Assembly: GCA_019423745.1 (NCBI GenBank)
Contig: JAHZAV010000054.1
Span: 1-10,940 of the forward strand
DNA: 10,940 nucleotides
Reading direction: 5' to 3'
Source: Lachnospiraceae bacterium
Lineage (GTDB): Bacteria; Bacillota; Clostridia; Lachnospirales; Lachnospiraceae
Shown piece by piece: positions 1 to 7,548 of this stretch. A program made the translations under genes and the position numbers. The notes beneath the pieces are model-generated. The model had not been told where the DNA came from. It ran no database searches and was given only the letters and a program-made list of their open reading frames with translations. Position 1 is the first letter of the stretch; the number at the start of each line of letters is the position of its first letter.

Positions 1-37
1 CCATTTTTTGGTACACTAAAAACTGCATATCGAAAAC

Positions 38-50
38 AGGGCCTTGCCCT
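38..50. repeat. Small GC-rich hairpin
   Basis: AGGGC, a three-base CTT loop, then GCCCT form a perfect five-pair stem. Read on the minus strand it is followed closely by TTTTC, so it could act as a weak second terminator behind the helix-turn-helix pseudogene. The stem is short, so this is tentative. Confidence 0.3.
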
Positions 51-60
51 AACAATAATG

Positions 61-95
61 CCAATGATAAAACCTTCTGAAGGCTTTATCATTGG
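61..95 (-). terminator. Strong hairpin just downstream of the XRE pseudogene
   Basis: A 35-base stem-loop begins four bases after the stop codon of the helix-turn-helix reading frame. Eleven outer pairs (CCAATGATAAA with TTTATCATTGG) continue through one imperfect pair, G-U in the minus-strand RNA, into CCTTC/GAAGG with almost no loop. Its place after the stop suggests a transcript end or 3' stabiliser. No proper U-tract follows on either strand, so it is not a textbook intrinsic terminator. Confidence 0.5.
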
Positions 96-98
96 TGT

Positions 99-403
99 CT
101 ATTCATTATCACATATTCTTATTTCTATATGTTTCCCCAGTGCGGAGACATACTTCTGCAATACGATAAGTGTCGGCACCCTGGAGCTGCTTTCGAATCT
201 TGCAAGATTCGACGGCATAATTCCGGTAATATTTGCAATCTCCTGCTGCGTTATGTATTCTGCCGATGCCTTTCCGCAATCAGCTCGTCTATGATCTGTC
301 TCGAATGTGCTAAAGTATATTCCTGTATTCTTTTCGAATATTCTGCTATTCTTTTTTCTCTTGCTTCCCGTTCCGCCTGATAATTCTCTTCCCTAAACAT
401 CAT
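99..403 (-). pseudogene. Frameshifted XRE-family helix-turn-helix protein
   Basis: Two minus-strand frames join into one roughly 100-residue XRE-type DNA-binding protein. The first frame starts at ATG 403 (MMFREENYQA...) and gives 50 residues rich in Arg, Lys and Glu that end in IIDELIAERHRQN before a TAA at 251-253. The second frame continues from about 254 with ITQQEIANITGI, then PSNLARFE and a C-terminal part ending GKHIEIRICDNE, stopping at 99-101. The TQQEIA...NLARFES pattern is the usual recognition-helix region of HTH_3 proteins such as HigA-type antitoxins. Two extra bases (or one missing) near 251-256 break the frame inside the HTH. No toxin gene is visible next to it. A sequencing error is possible. 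If the gene is read through by recoding it would be functional, but I see no slippery heptamer. Confidence 0.65.
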
Positions 404-607
404 ATCTACCATCCAACAAACTTTATAAAGATATTATCATACATGATATCATTTTCAAGCAGTTACATTCTGTTTATTTTCTTTTTATGGTACCTGACCC
501 CTTATACAGTTAGAATACTGTCACCGCCACAAAATACTATTACTGCTGAAATCCTTCTTGCGAAAATAATGCTGCACATTCCCGGAAGTATAAATAATTT
601 ACGGTAT
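404..607. other. Spacer between the lacI end and the XRE pseudogene
   Basis: No gene is supported here. The stretch contains the XRE promoter, an AT-only inverted repeat just after the lacI stop (ATAAATA/TATTTAT, 590-610 region), and a patch at about 489-527 with GGTACCTGACCCC and an ACAGT/ACTGT stem. The GGTACCTGACCCC patch is reminiscent of debris found near REP-type repeats, but this is only a resemblance. I see no convincing intrinsic terminator for the long operon. Confidence 0.4.
431..458 (-). promoter_or_regulatory. Putative promoter and operator of the XRE gene
   Basis: On the minus strand a TTGAAA (453-458) and a TAATAT (431-436) are separated by 16 bases, about 30 bases upstream of the XRE start codon. 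The spacer contains the perfect 10-bp palindrome ATGATATCAT (443-452), placed where an autoregulatory HTH protein would block polymerase. The promoter match is moderate, and the operator role is inferred from position. Confidence 0.4.
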
Positions 608-1636
608 TTATTTCCACGATTCCCGAATAATCAATTCTGTAGGCAGCCGAATCCCTTTCGGTTTCCAAACATCTCCCTCGTTTTCCTTGAACTTTAATTT
701 ATTCAAAAGAAGCTGCGCACTCTGTCGTCCCATCTCAAATGCGTCCTGACGTATGGTAGTAATTGTAGGCGTATGAATACTTGTCCAGTTATAATCATCA
801 AAAATCGTCAAACCAATCTCCTCGGGTATTTTGATATTAACTTCTTTCAGGTACTTAACTGCACCCATTCCCATAATATTGCTAACCGCCAGTATTGCAG
901 TTACATCTGTATTCTCCAGCAGCCATTGAGTTTTTTCCTGCGCTTCCTCTATATTACTGGTACATTCACATATGTATTCTGTTTTCAATTCCAGACCGTT
1001 ATCCTGATATGCCTTTTTCGCACCTAAAAGACGCTCATCTGAGTTGCGATAGTTTCCAATGTGATCGCACAGAATTCCAATTTTGGAATATCCCCGCTTT
1101 ATCATCCGGTCTACTGCTTCATAGCTTCCTCCAAACGAATCGCAAACCACATAATCATTATCCTCAAACCCCTTCGGAATTCGATCAACAAAAACAAACT
1201 TTTTTTCTTTTAACAAATCCGGTAAAAAATCATGCGATCCTACGGAAGGTATAAGTATTAATCCGTCAATCTGCCGAGTAATCATAAGACGAATCTCTTC
1301 AATTTCCCTCTGCAGTTCATCTTTCGTATTAGCCAGAAGAGCGCAATATCCTTGATCTTTCAGCACAGAGTCAATCCCTAAAACAACCTGCATGATAAAA
1401 ATATTGGAATTTTCATCGTTGCCTATTGGAATGACGAGTCCGATTGTATTCGTTTTTTTCGTCCGCAGAGAATGAGCCACCACGTTAGGAATATACCCCA
1501 CGGCATCCATCGCGTCCCTGACACGTTGTTGAACATCCTCGGAAACAAATCTAGTTCCGTTAATAACGTGTGATACAGTAGATACGGAAACATGCGCGTG
1601 CAGCGCAACGTCCTTCATATTTGCCAAACTTATCAC
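608..1636 (-). CDS. LacI-family transcriptional regulator
   Basis: This is a full-length LacI/GalR-type repressor of 342 residues. The N-terminal helix-turn-helix (about residues 7-27, MKDVALHAHVSVSTVSHVIN) is followed by the hinge helix YIPNVVAHSLR (48-58) and a periplasmic-binding-protein-like sensor domain beginning IGLVIP (65-70). The C-terminal region has FDDYNW and TTIRQD, typical of the family. The start is uncertain: GTG at 1636, TTG at 1627 and ATG at 1618 are all in frame. The TTG would give the canonical family start MANMKDVA, and a weak GGGAAGAGAG ribosome site precedes both upstream candidates. As last gene of the operon with its own promoter, it probably represses the operon through the 10267-10286 palindrome and releases it when a sugar from the pathway binds. 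The inducer is not predictable from sequence. Confidence 0.93.
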   Translation of the reverse strand: MISLANMKDVALHAHVSVSTVSHVINGTRFVSEDVQQRVRDAMDAVGYIPNVVAHSLRTKKTNTIGLVIPIGNDENSNIFIMQVVLGIDSVLKDQGYCALLANTKDELQREIEEIRLMITRQIDGLILIPSVGSHDFLPDLLKEKKFVFVDRIPKGFEDNDYVVCDSFGGSYEAVDRMIKRGYSKIGILCDHIGNYRNSDERLLGAKKAYQDNGLELKTEYICECTSNIEEAQEKTQWLLENTDVTAILAVSNIMGMGAVKYLKEVNIKIPEEIGLTIFDDYNWTSIHTPTITTIRQDAFEMGRQSAQLLLNKLKFKENEGDVWKPKGIRLPTELIIRESWK

Positions 1637-1672
1637 GCTCTCTTCCCAAAAATTTAATATTTATCATACATC

Positions 1673-1702
1673 ATTATATTATAAACGCTTACAATAACAC
1701 AA
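1673..1702 (-). promoter_or_regulatory. Promoter of the lacI gene
   Basis: In the 71-base gap after the 928-residue enzyme, the minus strand has TTGTGT (1697-1702), an 18-base spacer and a perfect TATAAT (1673-1678). This gives lacI a transcript independent of the sugar operon, so repressor could be made when the operon is off. Read-through from the operon is also likely. Confidence 0.5.
1680..1693 (-). promoter_or_regulatory. cre-like site (CcpA or LacI-type operator) in the lacI promoter
   Basis: The minus strand reads TGTAAGCGTTTATA, matching the CcpA cre consensus TGWNANCGNTNWCA at every defined position except one (T in place of the penultimate C). It lies between the -35 and -10 boxes, where binding would repress. 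CcpA is itself a LacI-family protein, so the site could equally be an autoregulatory operator for the local repressor. The match is seen directly; the binding protein is inferred. Confidence 0.5.
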
Positions 1703-1707
1703 GTATT

Positions 1708-4494
1708 TTACTTCCCCTGCGCTAAATATAAAACCACCTGATGCCTTCCTTCCATTGATCCTTCCACGTAATCAGATATACGTCCATCGATTTCCAGTTT
1801 CTTAATAACCGTTCCCCATCCGCACACCTTAATATCTAAAATCATTTTTCGATATGGGAGATCTCTCAAGGATATGTCCGCCAATTCTTTCGATACTGCC
1901 GGATGAAAATACATCCCCCGTATATTGTAGTCAATTCCAAATACACCATAGAAAATCAACGAAATAAATCCGGCAGCATTCCACAACTGTCCGGGCCATC
2001 TCCAGGAAATTCCGTTATCTGCATCAATCACTTCATAAAATGTCTTATTCATCAGACAGACTCTGATTTGCTGAGCCAGAAGTCTGCGAACCAGCTCGCA
2101 GTTTCCTTCCAGAGAAGCCGCCGATGCAAACCCTGCTTGCCAGACCCCCCATACAGATCCACAAAAATGATTTTTTTCTTTCCGATATGGGAACAACTTA
2201 ATTCCATATTCTGTCATAGCTACAGATTCAAGATTTTGTAAAATCAGATGTCTTTGCTCTTGTGATGCAATCTCAAATTTCGTCCACAAAACACTTTCCT
2301 GCCCTGAAGTTTCCCAAAATCCTTCATGATATGACTTCGATCCTTTAGGTCCGCTTGTGTAATATCCATACTGCGGATTCCAATACTGATCCTTAATCAT
2401 TCTTCTAATCGTTTCGCTTTTTTGTTTCCATTCTTTAATTTTATCCACTTCTCCATATTCAATCAGTTCTGCAATTGCAACCATTGATTCGTACGCTTTC
2501 ATAAAGTAGCATTCTGTACTGAGGCTGAAGCCATCATTCTCCGGTTCTGGAAATGCATCATTGGACGTAGAATTCTCCGCCATGACAAGTCCTTTTTCTT
2601 CGTCAAAACGCTTATCTGCCTCCATAGTGCTCTCAATCAGCCGGGGCCACATTTCATACAAAATATCTGTGTTACCTGTGACAAGATAGTAATCCCACAG
2701 GCCAACCGCACCCATAGCCAAGCCATCAGATCCATTATCAAACCCTTTTTCCATAGCAAAACGAATCGTATTTTTTGCACCCTCTGGATCTACCAGAGTT
2801 CCACATCGAAGTAAAATATGCGTACTGTCGCGAAGCCATACTCCAAAACCTTCTCCTGGGCCCTGAAATAATCCTGCCGACCACAAACCAGCTTGTCCAT
2901 TCAACGCATATTTTTTTCGTTTACATTGTTTAAATACATCCAAGGCAATCTGGTAAGCGGCATTCAAAGTAGTAACCGGCGAATGTATCTGAGGATATCG
3001 AGTCAGCGCTGCATATCCGCGCCATACATCTTCTCGGTTTACGACACGCGTCATATCCCCCCACGGTGTTTTCCTCCAGCTAAACTCTTCTACCACCCTC
3101 ACTGGAGATACAACAATTTTGTCTGTTAATGCCACCGCATCCGGATATCCATAATTCTTATCCCTCACATAGTGATGATATACTGTAAATTCAGTACTTT
3201 TGTAAAAAACCGGATCCTTAATCTTGTCAATTCCAAAACGTTCTAAATATAGATCCGTATTCTCTTTCTTCTTCAAGCCATACACTACCAGGTGTATAAT
3301 TTGAAACATGCTATTTTCTGACCAAATCTGAATTTCCGGGCTCTCACATGCTTCAACTTTACATTTTTCCAGATTACCGCTAACCGTATTATCTACATGT
3401 AGAAATTCACCTTGTACAGACTGTTGAAGACAAAATATAGCCTTTTCTCCGCAAATAAATTCAGCGCAGCCAATATCTATATATGCTGTAAGGCAAAGCT
3501 TTTCACCTGTAACTGGGACCGAGACATCCTCAGCATAGAGGATCCCCTCTTCCTGATCATATCTGACAGAAAACCCACAAAGATTCATCTTTATATGTTT
3601 TCCTTTCTCCAACCGAAGCTCCAGGTGAATTTCAAATGCTTTTGCTGTCACGTCATCTTGCTTTCCTTCCGGAGAAATCAACTCTATATTAGGCCAAACA
3701 CTTGGTTTTACCCGAAAACGTAATGGTTCCCCAAATTTTTCTGTAGCCGGAACATCTTCCCATTCTCGTTTCCATATTCGAAATTTCTCTATCTCTTTTC
3801 CACCAGAAAGAATTGTTTCCCCATTCTCCTTTTTTTCCAAAAACAACGGCGGTGTTAAAACGTTAAAAAAAGAGAAATTCTCCCAATTAAAGATCCGACT
3901 TTTCCCCATGCAAAGGTTTCCATCATCAAACATATATTCTTCTTCTATGTCACCTTCAATATAACGCTTTCTATTCATCAGAGTGTCAACAGATTTTTGC
4001 GTCTTCCTGTATACTGACACATCCATCTGTTCCTCCATCTGTCCTATATTTCTTCCACAACCTGTTTTTACTAAAACTTCTCGTTCTGAATCTGCTCCAA
4101 AAGGATCATATTTATACTCCACTTCCCATTTTCTGCCTAAACTACGAAGCCGCAAAATGTTTTGAAAACTGCCGCTTGGAGGTGCCATATGAAAAACAGG
4201 GCTTTGCCCGTTATTATTATATTTCCATTCTTCCCAATGAATTCCAGCAGTCCATTTTTCTTTTTCTCCCTCCTCTATTTCCACTCGGAGAACTGCTTCA
4301 TCAAAATCATTGATTACAACTCTTCCCCAAAAATCCACTTTATTCTCAGATATCGGAACCATTCCCTGAAACAACACTCTCTCGTTTCCAGGATCTATAT
4401 ATGTATGAGCCGTTATCTTAACCGGAGTTTTTACTGCACCCGTTTCAATCGGCACTTTCAAATATCCTTTCCCTATTTCCTGCTCAATAACCAT
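1708..4494 (-). CDS. Large six-hairpin glycosidase-like protein with a GH32-C-like module
   Basis: This is a 928-residue cytoplasmic protein with no signal peptide; its ATG is preceded by GGAGG at normal spacing. Residues 1 to about 280 are an all-beta-looking region I cannot assign. Residues about 285-405 resemble the C-terminal beta-sandwich of GH32 fructan enzymes (FSVRYDQEEGILY, then LTAYIDIGCAEFICGE, then a VYGLK ending). Residues about 505-855 look like an (alpha/alpha)6 six-hairpin glycosidase domain, with WLRD (553-556), VGLWDYYLVTGNTDILYEMW and a late FYEVIDADNG...LWNAAGF segment. By analogy with GH63/GH37-like enzymes, Asp556 would be the general acid and Glu821 the base. Residues about 860-928 are a closing beta-domain (LPYRKMILDIKVCGWG). 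The exact GH family and substrate are not recognisable. Position between the second GH172 gene and lacI points to a role in degrading the imported oligosaccharide. Confidence 0.75.
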   Translation of the reverse strand: MVIEQEIGKGYLKVPIETGAVKTPVKITAHTYIDPGNERVLFQGMVPISENKVDFWGRVVINDFDEAVLRVEIEEGEKEKWTAGIHWEEWKYNNNGQSPVFHMAPPSGSFQNILRLRSLGRKWEVEYKYDPFGADSEREVLVKTGCGRNIGQMEEQMDVSVYRKTQKSVDTLMNRKRYIEGDIEEEYMFDDGNLCMGKSRIFNWENFSFFNVLTPPLFLEKKENGETILSGGKEIEKFRIWKREWEDVPATEKFGEPLRFRVKPSVWPNIELISPEGKQDDVTAKAFEIHLELRLEKGKHIKMNLCGFSVRYDQEEGILYAEDVSVPVTGEKLCLTAYIDIGCAEFICGEKAIFCLQQSVQGEFLHVDNTVSGNLEKCKVEACESPEIQIWSENSMFQIIHLVVYGLKKKENTDLYLERFGIDKIKDPVFYKSTEFTVYHHYVRDKNYGYPDAVALTDKIVVSPVRVVEEFSWRKTPWGDMTRVVNREDVWRGYAALTRYPQIHSPVTTLNAAYQIALDVFKQCKRKKYALNGQAGLWSAGLFQGPGEGFGVWLRDSTHILLRCGTLVDPEGAKNTIRFAMEKGFDNGSDGLAMGAVGLWDYYLVTGNTDILYEMWPRLIESTMEADKRFDEEKGLVMAENSTSNDAFPEPENDGFSLSTECYFMKAYESMVAIAELIEYGEVDKIKEWKQKSETIRRMIKDQYWNPQYGYYTSGPKGSKSYHEGFWETSGQESVLWTKFEIASQEQRHLILQNLESVAMTEYGIKLFPYRKEKNHFCGSVWGVWQAGFASAASLEGNCELVRRLLAQQIRVCLMNKTFYEVIDADNGISWRWPGQLWNAAGFISLIFYGVFGIDYNIRGMYFHPAVSKELADISLRDLPYRKMILDIKVCGWGTVIKKLEIDGRISDYVEGSMEGRHQVVLYLAQGK

Positions 4495-4634
4495 AGCTAA
4501 ACCTCCAGAATATCTTCCTTATAATGGCAATCATAAATTCAGAGATATTTCCTCCTTTTCTCTCCCATCTCAATATATTCATGGTCTTTTTTCCCTAATA
4601 ATTGTGAATATCTTATATGCTACATTATTTTCCA

Positions 4635-5762
4635 TCAGAGCAGAAGCTTATCTACCGCAAGTACCGGAAGCCCGTTCATGGGTTCTCCATAGTAAAAATA
4701 AGTACAACATGACCAATCTTCCTCTCGTTCGAACAATTCTGGAAGCACAACGTTGGAATCGATCGAAGAAAAATCAATATTATAACCGTTTACCGAACGA
4801 TATTTGTACCCCTTCGTTGTCTGGTTAAAGAAGAATTTTGCCTTATTTAGTTCATCATCTGTATCAATTCCCCCAATCTGTTGAACAGTAACCCGAATAT
4901 CATTGTGAAAATAGATTGGATCTGGTATATGGAAGCGATAACAAGCAATTTCCATCTTTTCTTTGTCATAAATCTGACTTCCATGATACAGATCATAATA
5001 GTAATCCTGCCCCCAAGCTGTCGCTACATAGTCTTCTACACCGGTACCACACAATGTTGGGTACTTTTTATCGCCGTCGAGATAAACTTTTACTTCTCCC
5101 TCTCCCCACCAGGTAGTAAAATATTTTTCCGTATTGCATCTAATTCCCAGATTTACACCCAGATATCTTCCTCTTCCTTTTGTGTACGGAAGCAATTCAA
5201 AATCTTTTCTTTCGGTAGTCGGATTTTCTCTGTTAAAAAAGCAGTGAAAATACATAGTGTTTTGATCAAAGCAATCTCCCAACGTATAATCTATGTCATA
5301 ATAAAAATGCTTAATCTGCTGCCCGCTTCTATTTTTTACCACAACTTTCATTCCATTTCGAAATGGCATGGGAATAAAGCAGTTGAAACTCCTTCCCTCC
5401 GGACTGGAAAACAATGCATTTTTCACAATACTCATTCTGCCTATTCCATGACAGAAAAAATCTCCAATTGGCGCGCTGACCGCTGGCCGATCCATGCCAT
5501 CCCAGTACATCTCAATCACGGTTCCGCGAAGCGTTTTTTCATTTCTCGTGTTAATTGTGATCCAGATTCTTCGGATCATGCCACTCATGTGTTCAACATG
5601 CGCCAGTACTGCATCTTCTCCATCTTCCAACGTAAACCATGCTGCACCTTTCCGTCCATTTCTAGCCTGACCCCCGAAGCCTTTTTTTCCATCCGGATTT
5701 TCATAACTTGCCCATCGAGACTCAATCCCCGGATGATATTCAAATAATGATGTTTCAAACAT
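4635..5762 (-). CDS. GH172 (DUF2961) family protein, short paralogue
   Basis: This 375-residue DUF2961 protein belongs to the family now classed as GH172. Characterised members are alpha-D-fructofuranosidases/difructose dianhydride I synthase-hydrolases and D-arabinofuranases. Seen here: GDFFC (100-104), CFIPMPF (128-134), a YF-H-FF-REN-P segment (171-181), and the active-site block TTWWGEGEV...GTGVEDYV. Glu221 and Glu243 correspond to the two catalytic glutamates, with one residue more between them than in the upstream paralogue. There is no signal peptide. It ends right after the jelly-roll core and lacks the charged helical tail of the other copy. The ATG at 5762 follows the permease stop by 15 bases containing a nine-G tract. 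It is probably a cytoplasmic furanosidase with a different linkage or substrate from its paralogue; this is inferred. Confidence 0.87.
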   Translation of the reverse strand: MFETSLFEYHPGIESRWASYENPDGKKGFGGQARNGRKGAAWFTLEDGEDAVLAHVEHMSGMIRRIWITINTRNEKTLRGTVIEMYWDGMDRPAVSAPIGDFFCHGIGRMSIVKNALFSSPEGRSFNCFIPMPFRNGMKVVVKNRSGQQIKHFYYDIDYTLGDCFDQNTMYFHCFFNRENPTTERKDFELLPYTKGRGRYLGVNLGIRCNTEKYFTTWWGEGEVKVYLDGDKKYPTLCGTGVEDYVATAWGQDYYYDLYHGSQIYDKEKMEIACYRFHIPDPIYFHNDIRVTVQQIGGIDTDDELNKAKFFFNQTTKGYKYRSVNGYNIDFSSIDSNVVLPELFEREEDWSCCTYFYYGEPMNGLPVLAVDKLLL

Positions 5763-5777
5763 TTTTCTCCCCCCCCC
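5763..5777 (-). promoter_or_regulatory. Homopolymeric ribosome-binding site (nine G)
   Basis: On the minus strand the permease stop TAA is followed by nine consecutive G, then AGAAAA and the ATG of the second GH172 gene. The only available Shine-Dalgarno sequence is therefore this G-run plus AG. Every other ribosome site in the operon is an ordinary AGGAGG or AGGTGA type. A tract of this length is prone to slipped-strand length change. Confidence 0.75.
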
Positions 5778-6578
5778 TTACTTGATTCCTGTAATTTTAA
5801 TCCCATCCTGTAATTGCCGCTGCATCAGAAGAAACAGAATAAATACAGGTACTGCCGCCATAGCCGCTGCCGCAATCACTTCATTCCATGGTGTAGAATA
5901 TCCGGAAACCATATTTGCCAAATATACCTGCACTGTCTGATATTCTTCTTTTTTATTGACTATCAAAGGCCATAGATAGTTATTCCATGTACCAAGGAAA
6001 AACGCGATAGTGAGCGGGACAATCATTGGTTTTGACAGCGGCAGAACAATAGAAATAAACATTCTGATCTTTGAACAGCCTTCCATTTCTGCCGCCTCTT
6101 CCAGTTCTTTCGGAAAATCCAAGTAATACTGTCGAAACAGAAAAATACCATAAGCATTGAAAAAGGCAGGAATAATTAAGCCGGCATAGGAATTTGTAAT
6201 ACTAAACGCTTTGCAAACCATAAAAAGAGGAACCAGAATGGTTGTTGTCGGAATCATTAAAGTACTGACAATTATCATAAAAATGATATGTTTCCCAGGA
6301 AAATCTAACCGGGCTAATGCATATCCACACATCGCGTGCAGAATCATTGCCACAACAGTAACCGTTGTTGATACAAATAAGGAATTCTTTATGCTGTTTA
6401 AAAATCCTGCGTTTAATATTGCTTTCAGATTATCCAGAGTCGGTGATTGGGGCCATAAAGAAACCACAAACAACTCATTTGCTGTCTTAAACGTAGACAT
6501 AAACAATATATAGATCGGAAATAAAAGAAACAGTCCGAATACCATAAGCAAAATTATCTTAATTCTTCCTTTTTTCAA
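5778..6578 (-). CDS. Carbohydrate ABC transporter permease, MalG type
   Basis: This is a second inner-membrane permease of a CUT1-type sugar importer, 266 residues from the chosen start. It shows about six hydrophobic helices and the ATPase-docking EAA loop (EEAAEMEGCSKIRMF, about 160-174, followed by LPLSKP). The N-terminal ELF...WPQSPTLDN region is usual for MalG-like subunits. Start choice: a GTG at 6587 is in frame, but the ribosome site AGGAGGTGA overlaps that codon. The TTG at 6578 lies eight bases beyond AGGAGG and is the more plausible start. The upstream permease stops at 6591, so the two genes are tightly coupled. No ATP-binding subunit is encoded in the window, so a shared MsmX/MsmK-like ATPase is inferred. 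Confidence 0.93.
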   Translation of the reverse strand: MKKGRIKIILLMVFGLFLLFPIYILFMSTFKTANELFVVSLWPQSPTLDNLKAILNAGFLNSIKNSLFVSTTVTVVAMILHAMCGYALARLDFPGKHIIFMIIVSTLMIPTTTILVPLFMVCKAFSITNSYAGLIIPAFFNAYGIFLFRQYYLDFPKELEEAAEMEGCSKIRMFISIVLPLSKPMIVPLTIAFFLGTWNNYLWPLIVNKKEEYQTVQVYLANMVSGYSTPWNEVIAAAAMAAVPVFILFLLMQRQLQDGIKITGIK

Positions 6579-6590
6579 GTTCTTCACCTC

Positions 6591-7475
6591 CTACTCTTTC
6601 GTCGACAGTCGAAGCTGAACAAAAGAAAATACTAACAAACACAAGAACAAAAATACAGAAAGCGCAGAGCCATATCCCATTTCCATCATATTGAAGGATC
6701 GGTCATAGATATAAAGCGCCCCTACCTCAGTAGCTCTCGCAGGTCCTCCTTTGGTCATTACCATAATCAGATCCAATACCTGAAACGAAGCAATCGTCGT
6801 AGTAACCAAAATAAATATGCTGGTTTGTTTTATTAACGGAAAAGTTATAAAGCGAAATATATGCCATTTGTTCGCCCCATCAATTGTAGCCGCTTCCTGA
6901 TAACTGTAAGGAATATCTTTAATTGCAGATAAAAACAGAATCATATTGTAGCCAATATTGATCCACAAAAGGACTAAAACAATACAAATCAATGCTTGCT
7001 TTTTATCTCCTAAAAACCCTTGATTATGAATTCCAAACAAATTCAAAAGCGCATTCAAATATCCTCTTTTTTCATTGTACAAAAACATCCAGAGTGTAGA
7101 TGCAATGACGGATGTAATTGCAAATGGCATCAGAAAAGATGTTTTGATAAAAGAGCCTGCCTTGGACTTTATGTTACTGATCAGTACAGCGAAGAAAAGC
7201 GATGTCACAAAAAGTAAAGGTACATAAATCAATGTCAGTTTTACTGTGCGCAAAAGCGCCTGCCACCATTCGACATCCTTTATCATTCGAATATAATTGC
7301 TAAATCCGACAAATACCTTTTCATTAATTAAATCCCAATCAAAAAAACTAATATAGAAAGCATACAAAATCGGGACGATCACAAAAATAATTAATCCGAT
7401 AAAGTCCGGCAAAATAAAAGCATAAGCAATCGCAGCTTCCCGTCTCTTTCTCTTAGAATATTTTATTTCTTTCAT
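6591..7475 (-). CDS. Carbohydrate ABC transporter permease, MalF type
   Basis: This is the first permease of the CUT1-type importer, 294 residues. A basic N-terminus (KYSKRKRREA) is followed by the typical AYAFILPDFIGLIIFVIVPI helix. About six membrane segments follow, with the EAA loop at about 193-214 (QEAATIDGANKWHIF...FPLI). TKGGPARAT (241-249) is the common MalF/UgpA-type motif. The reading frame is open for 34 more codons upstream to 7577, but ATG 7475 has AGGTGA at proper spacing and begins where homologous proteins normally begin. The upstream extension would run through the terminator-like hairpin, so it is rejected. It pairs with the MalG-type permease to form the membrane channel. 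Confidence 0.94.
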   Translation of the reverse strand: MKEIKYSKRKRREAAIAYAFILPDFIGLIIFVIVPILYAFYISFFDWDLINEKVFVGFSNYIRMIKDVEWWQALLRTVKLTLIYVPLLFVTSLFFAVLISNIKSKAGSFIKTSFLMPFAITSVIASTLWMFLYNEKRGYLNALLNLFGIHNQGFLGDKKQALICIVLVLLWINIGYNMILFLSAIKDIPYSYQEAATIDGANKWHIFRFITFPLIKQTSIFILVTTTIASFQVLDLIMVMTKGGPARATEVGALYIYDRSFNMMEMGYGSALSVFLFLCLLVFSFVQLRLSTKE

Positions 7476-7500
7476 AATCTCTTCACCTATTAGACTTTCT

Positions 7501-7539
7501 CTGGCCGCAGACCGAACATTATGCTCTTCTCTGCGCCAG
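7501..7539 (-). other. Stem-loop upstream of the permease genes
   Basis: CTGGCCGCAG (7501-7510) pairs with CTGCGCCAG (7531-7539), nine base pairs with one bulge and a 20-base loop. In the mRNA it lies between the terminator-like hairpin and the permease ribosome site. It could protect the 5' end of a processed permease message. Function is inferred. Confidence 0.4.
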
Positions 7540-7548
7540 CAGCGCTTA

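Noticed and set aside
489..527. GGTACCTGACCCC patch as a REP/RAYT repeat
   Set aside because: Only one copy is visible in the window and the stem is weak; resemblance alone is not enough to call it.
4484..4582. 32-codon minus-strand ORF (MNILRWERK...) between the short GH172 gene and the 928-residue gene, overlapping the latter's start by 11 bases
   Set aside because: Its AGGG ribosome site is weak and distant. The stronger AAAGGAGG in the gap lies inside the ORF and is 16 bases from the next ATG. A leader peptide is possible but not supportable.
4881..5747. 288-codon plus-strand open frame opposite the short GH172 gene
   Set aside because: It is antisense to a clear GH172 gene and has no recognisable protein features; the opposite strand shows conserved catalytic motifs.
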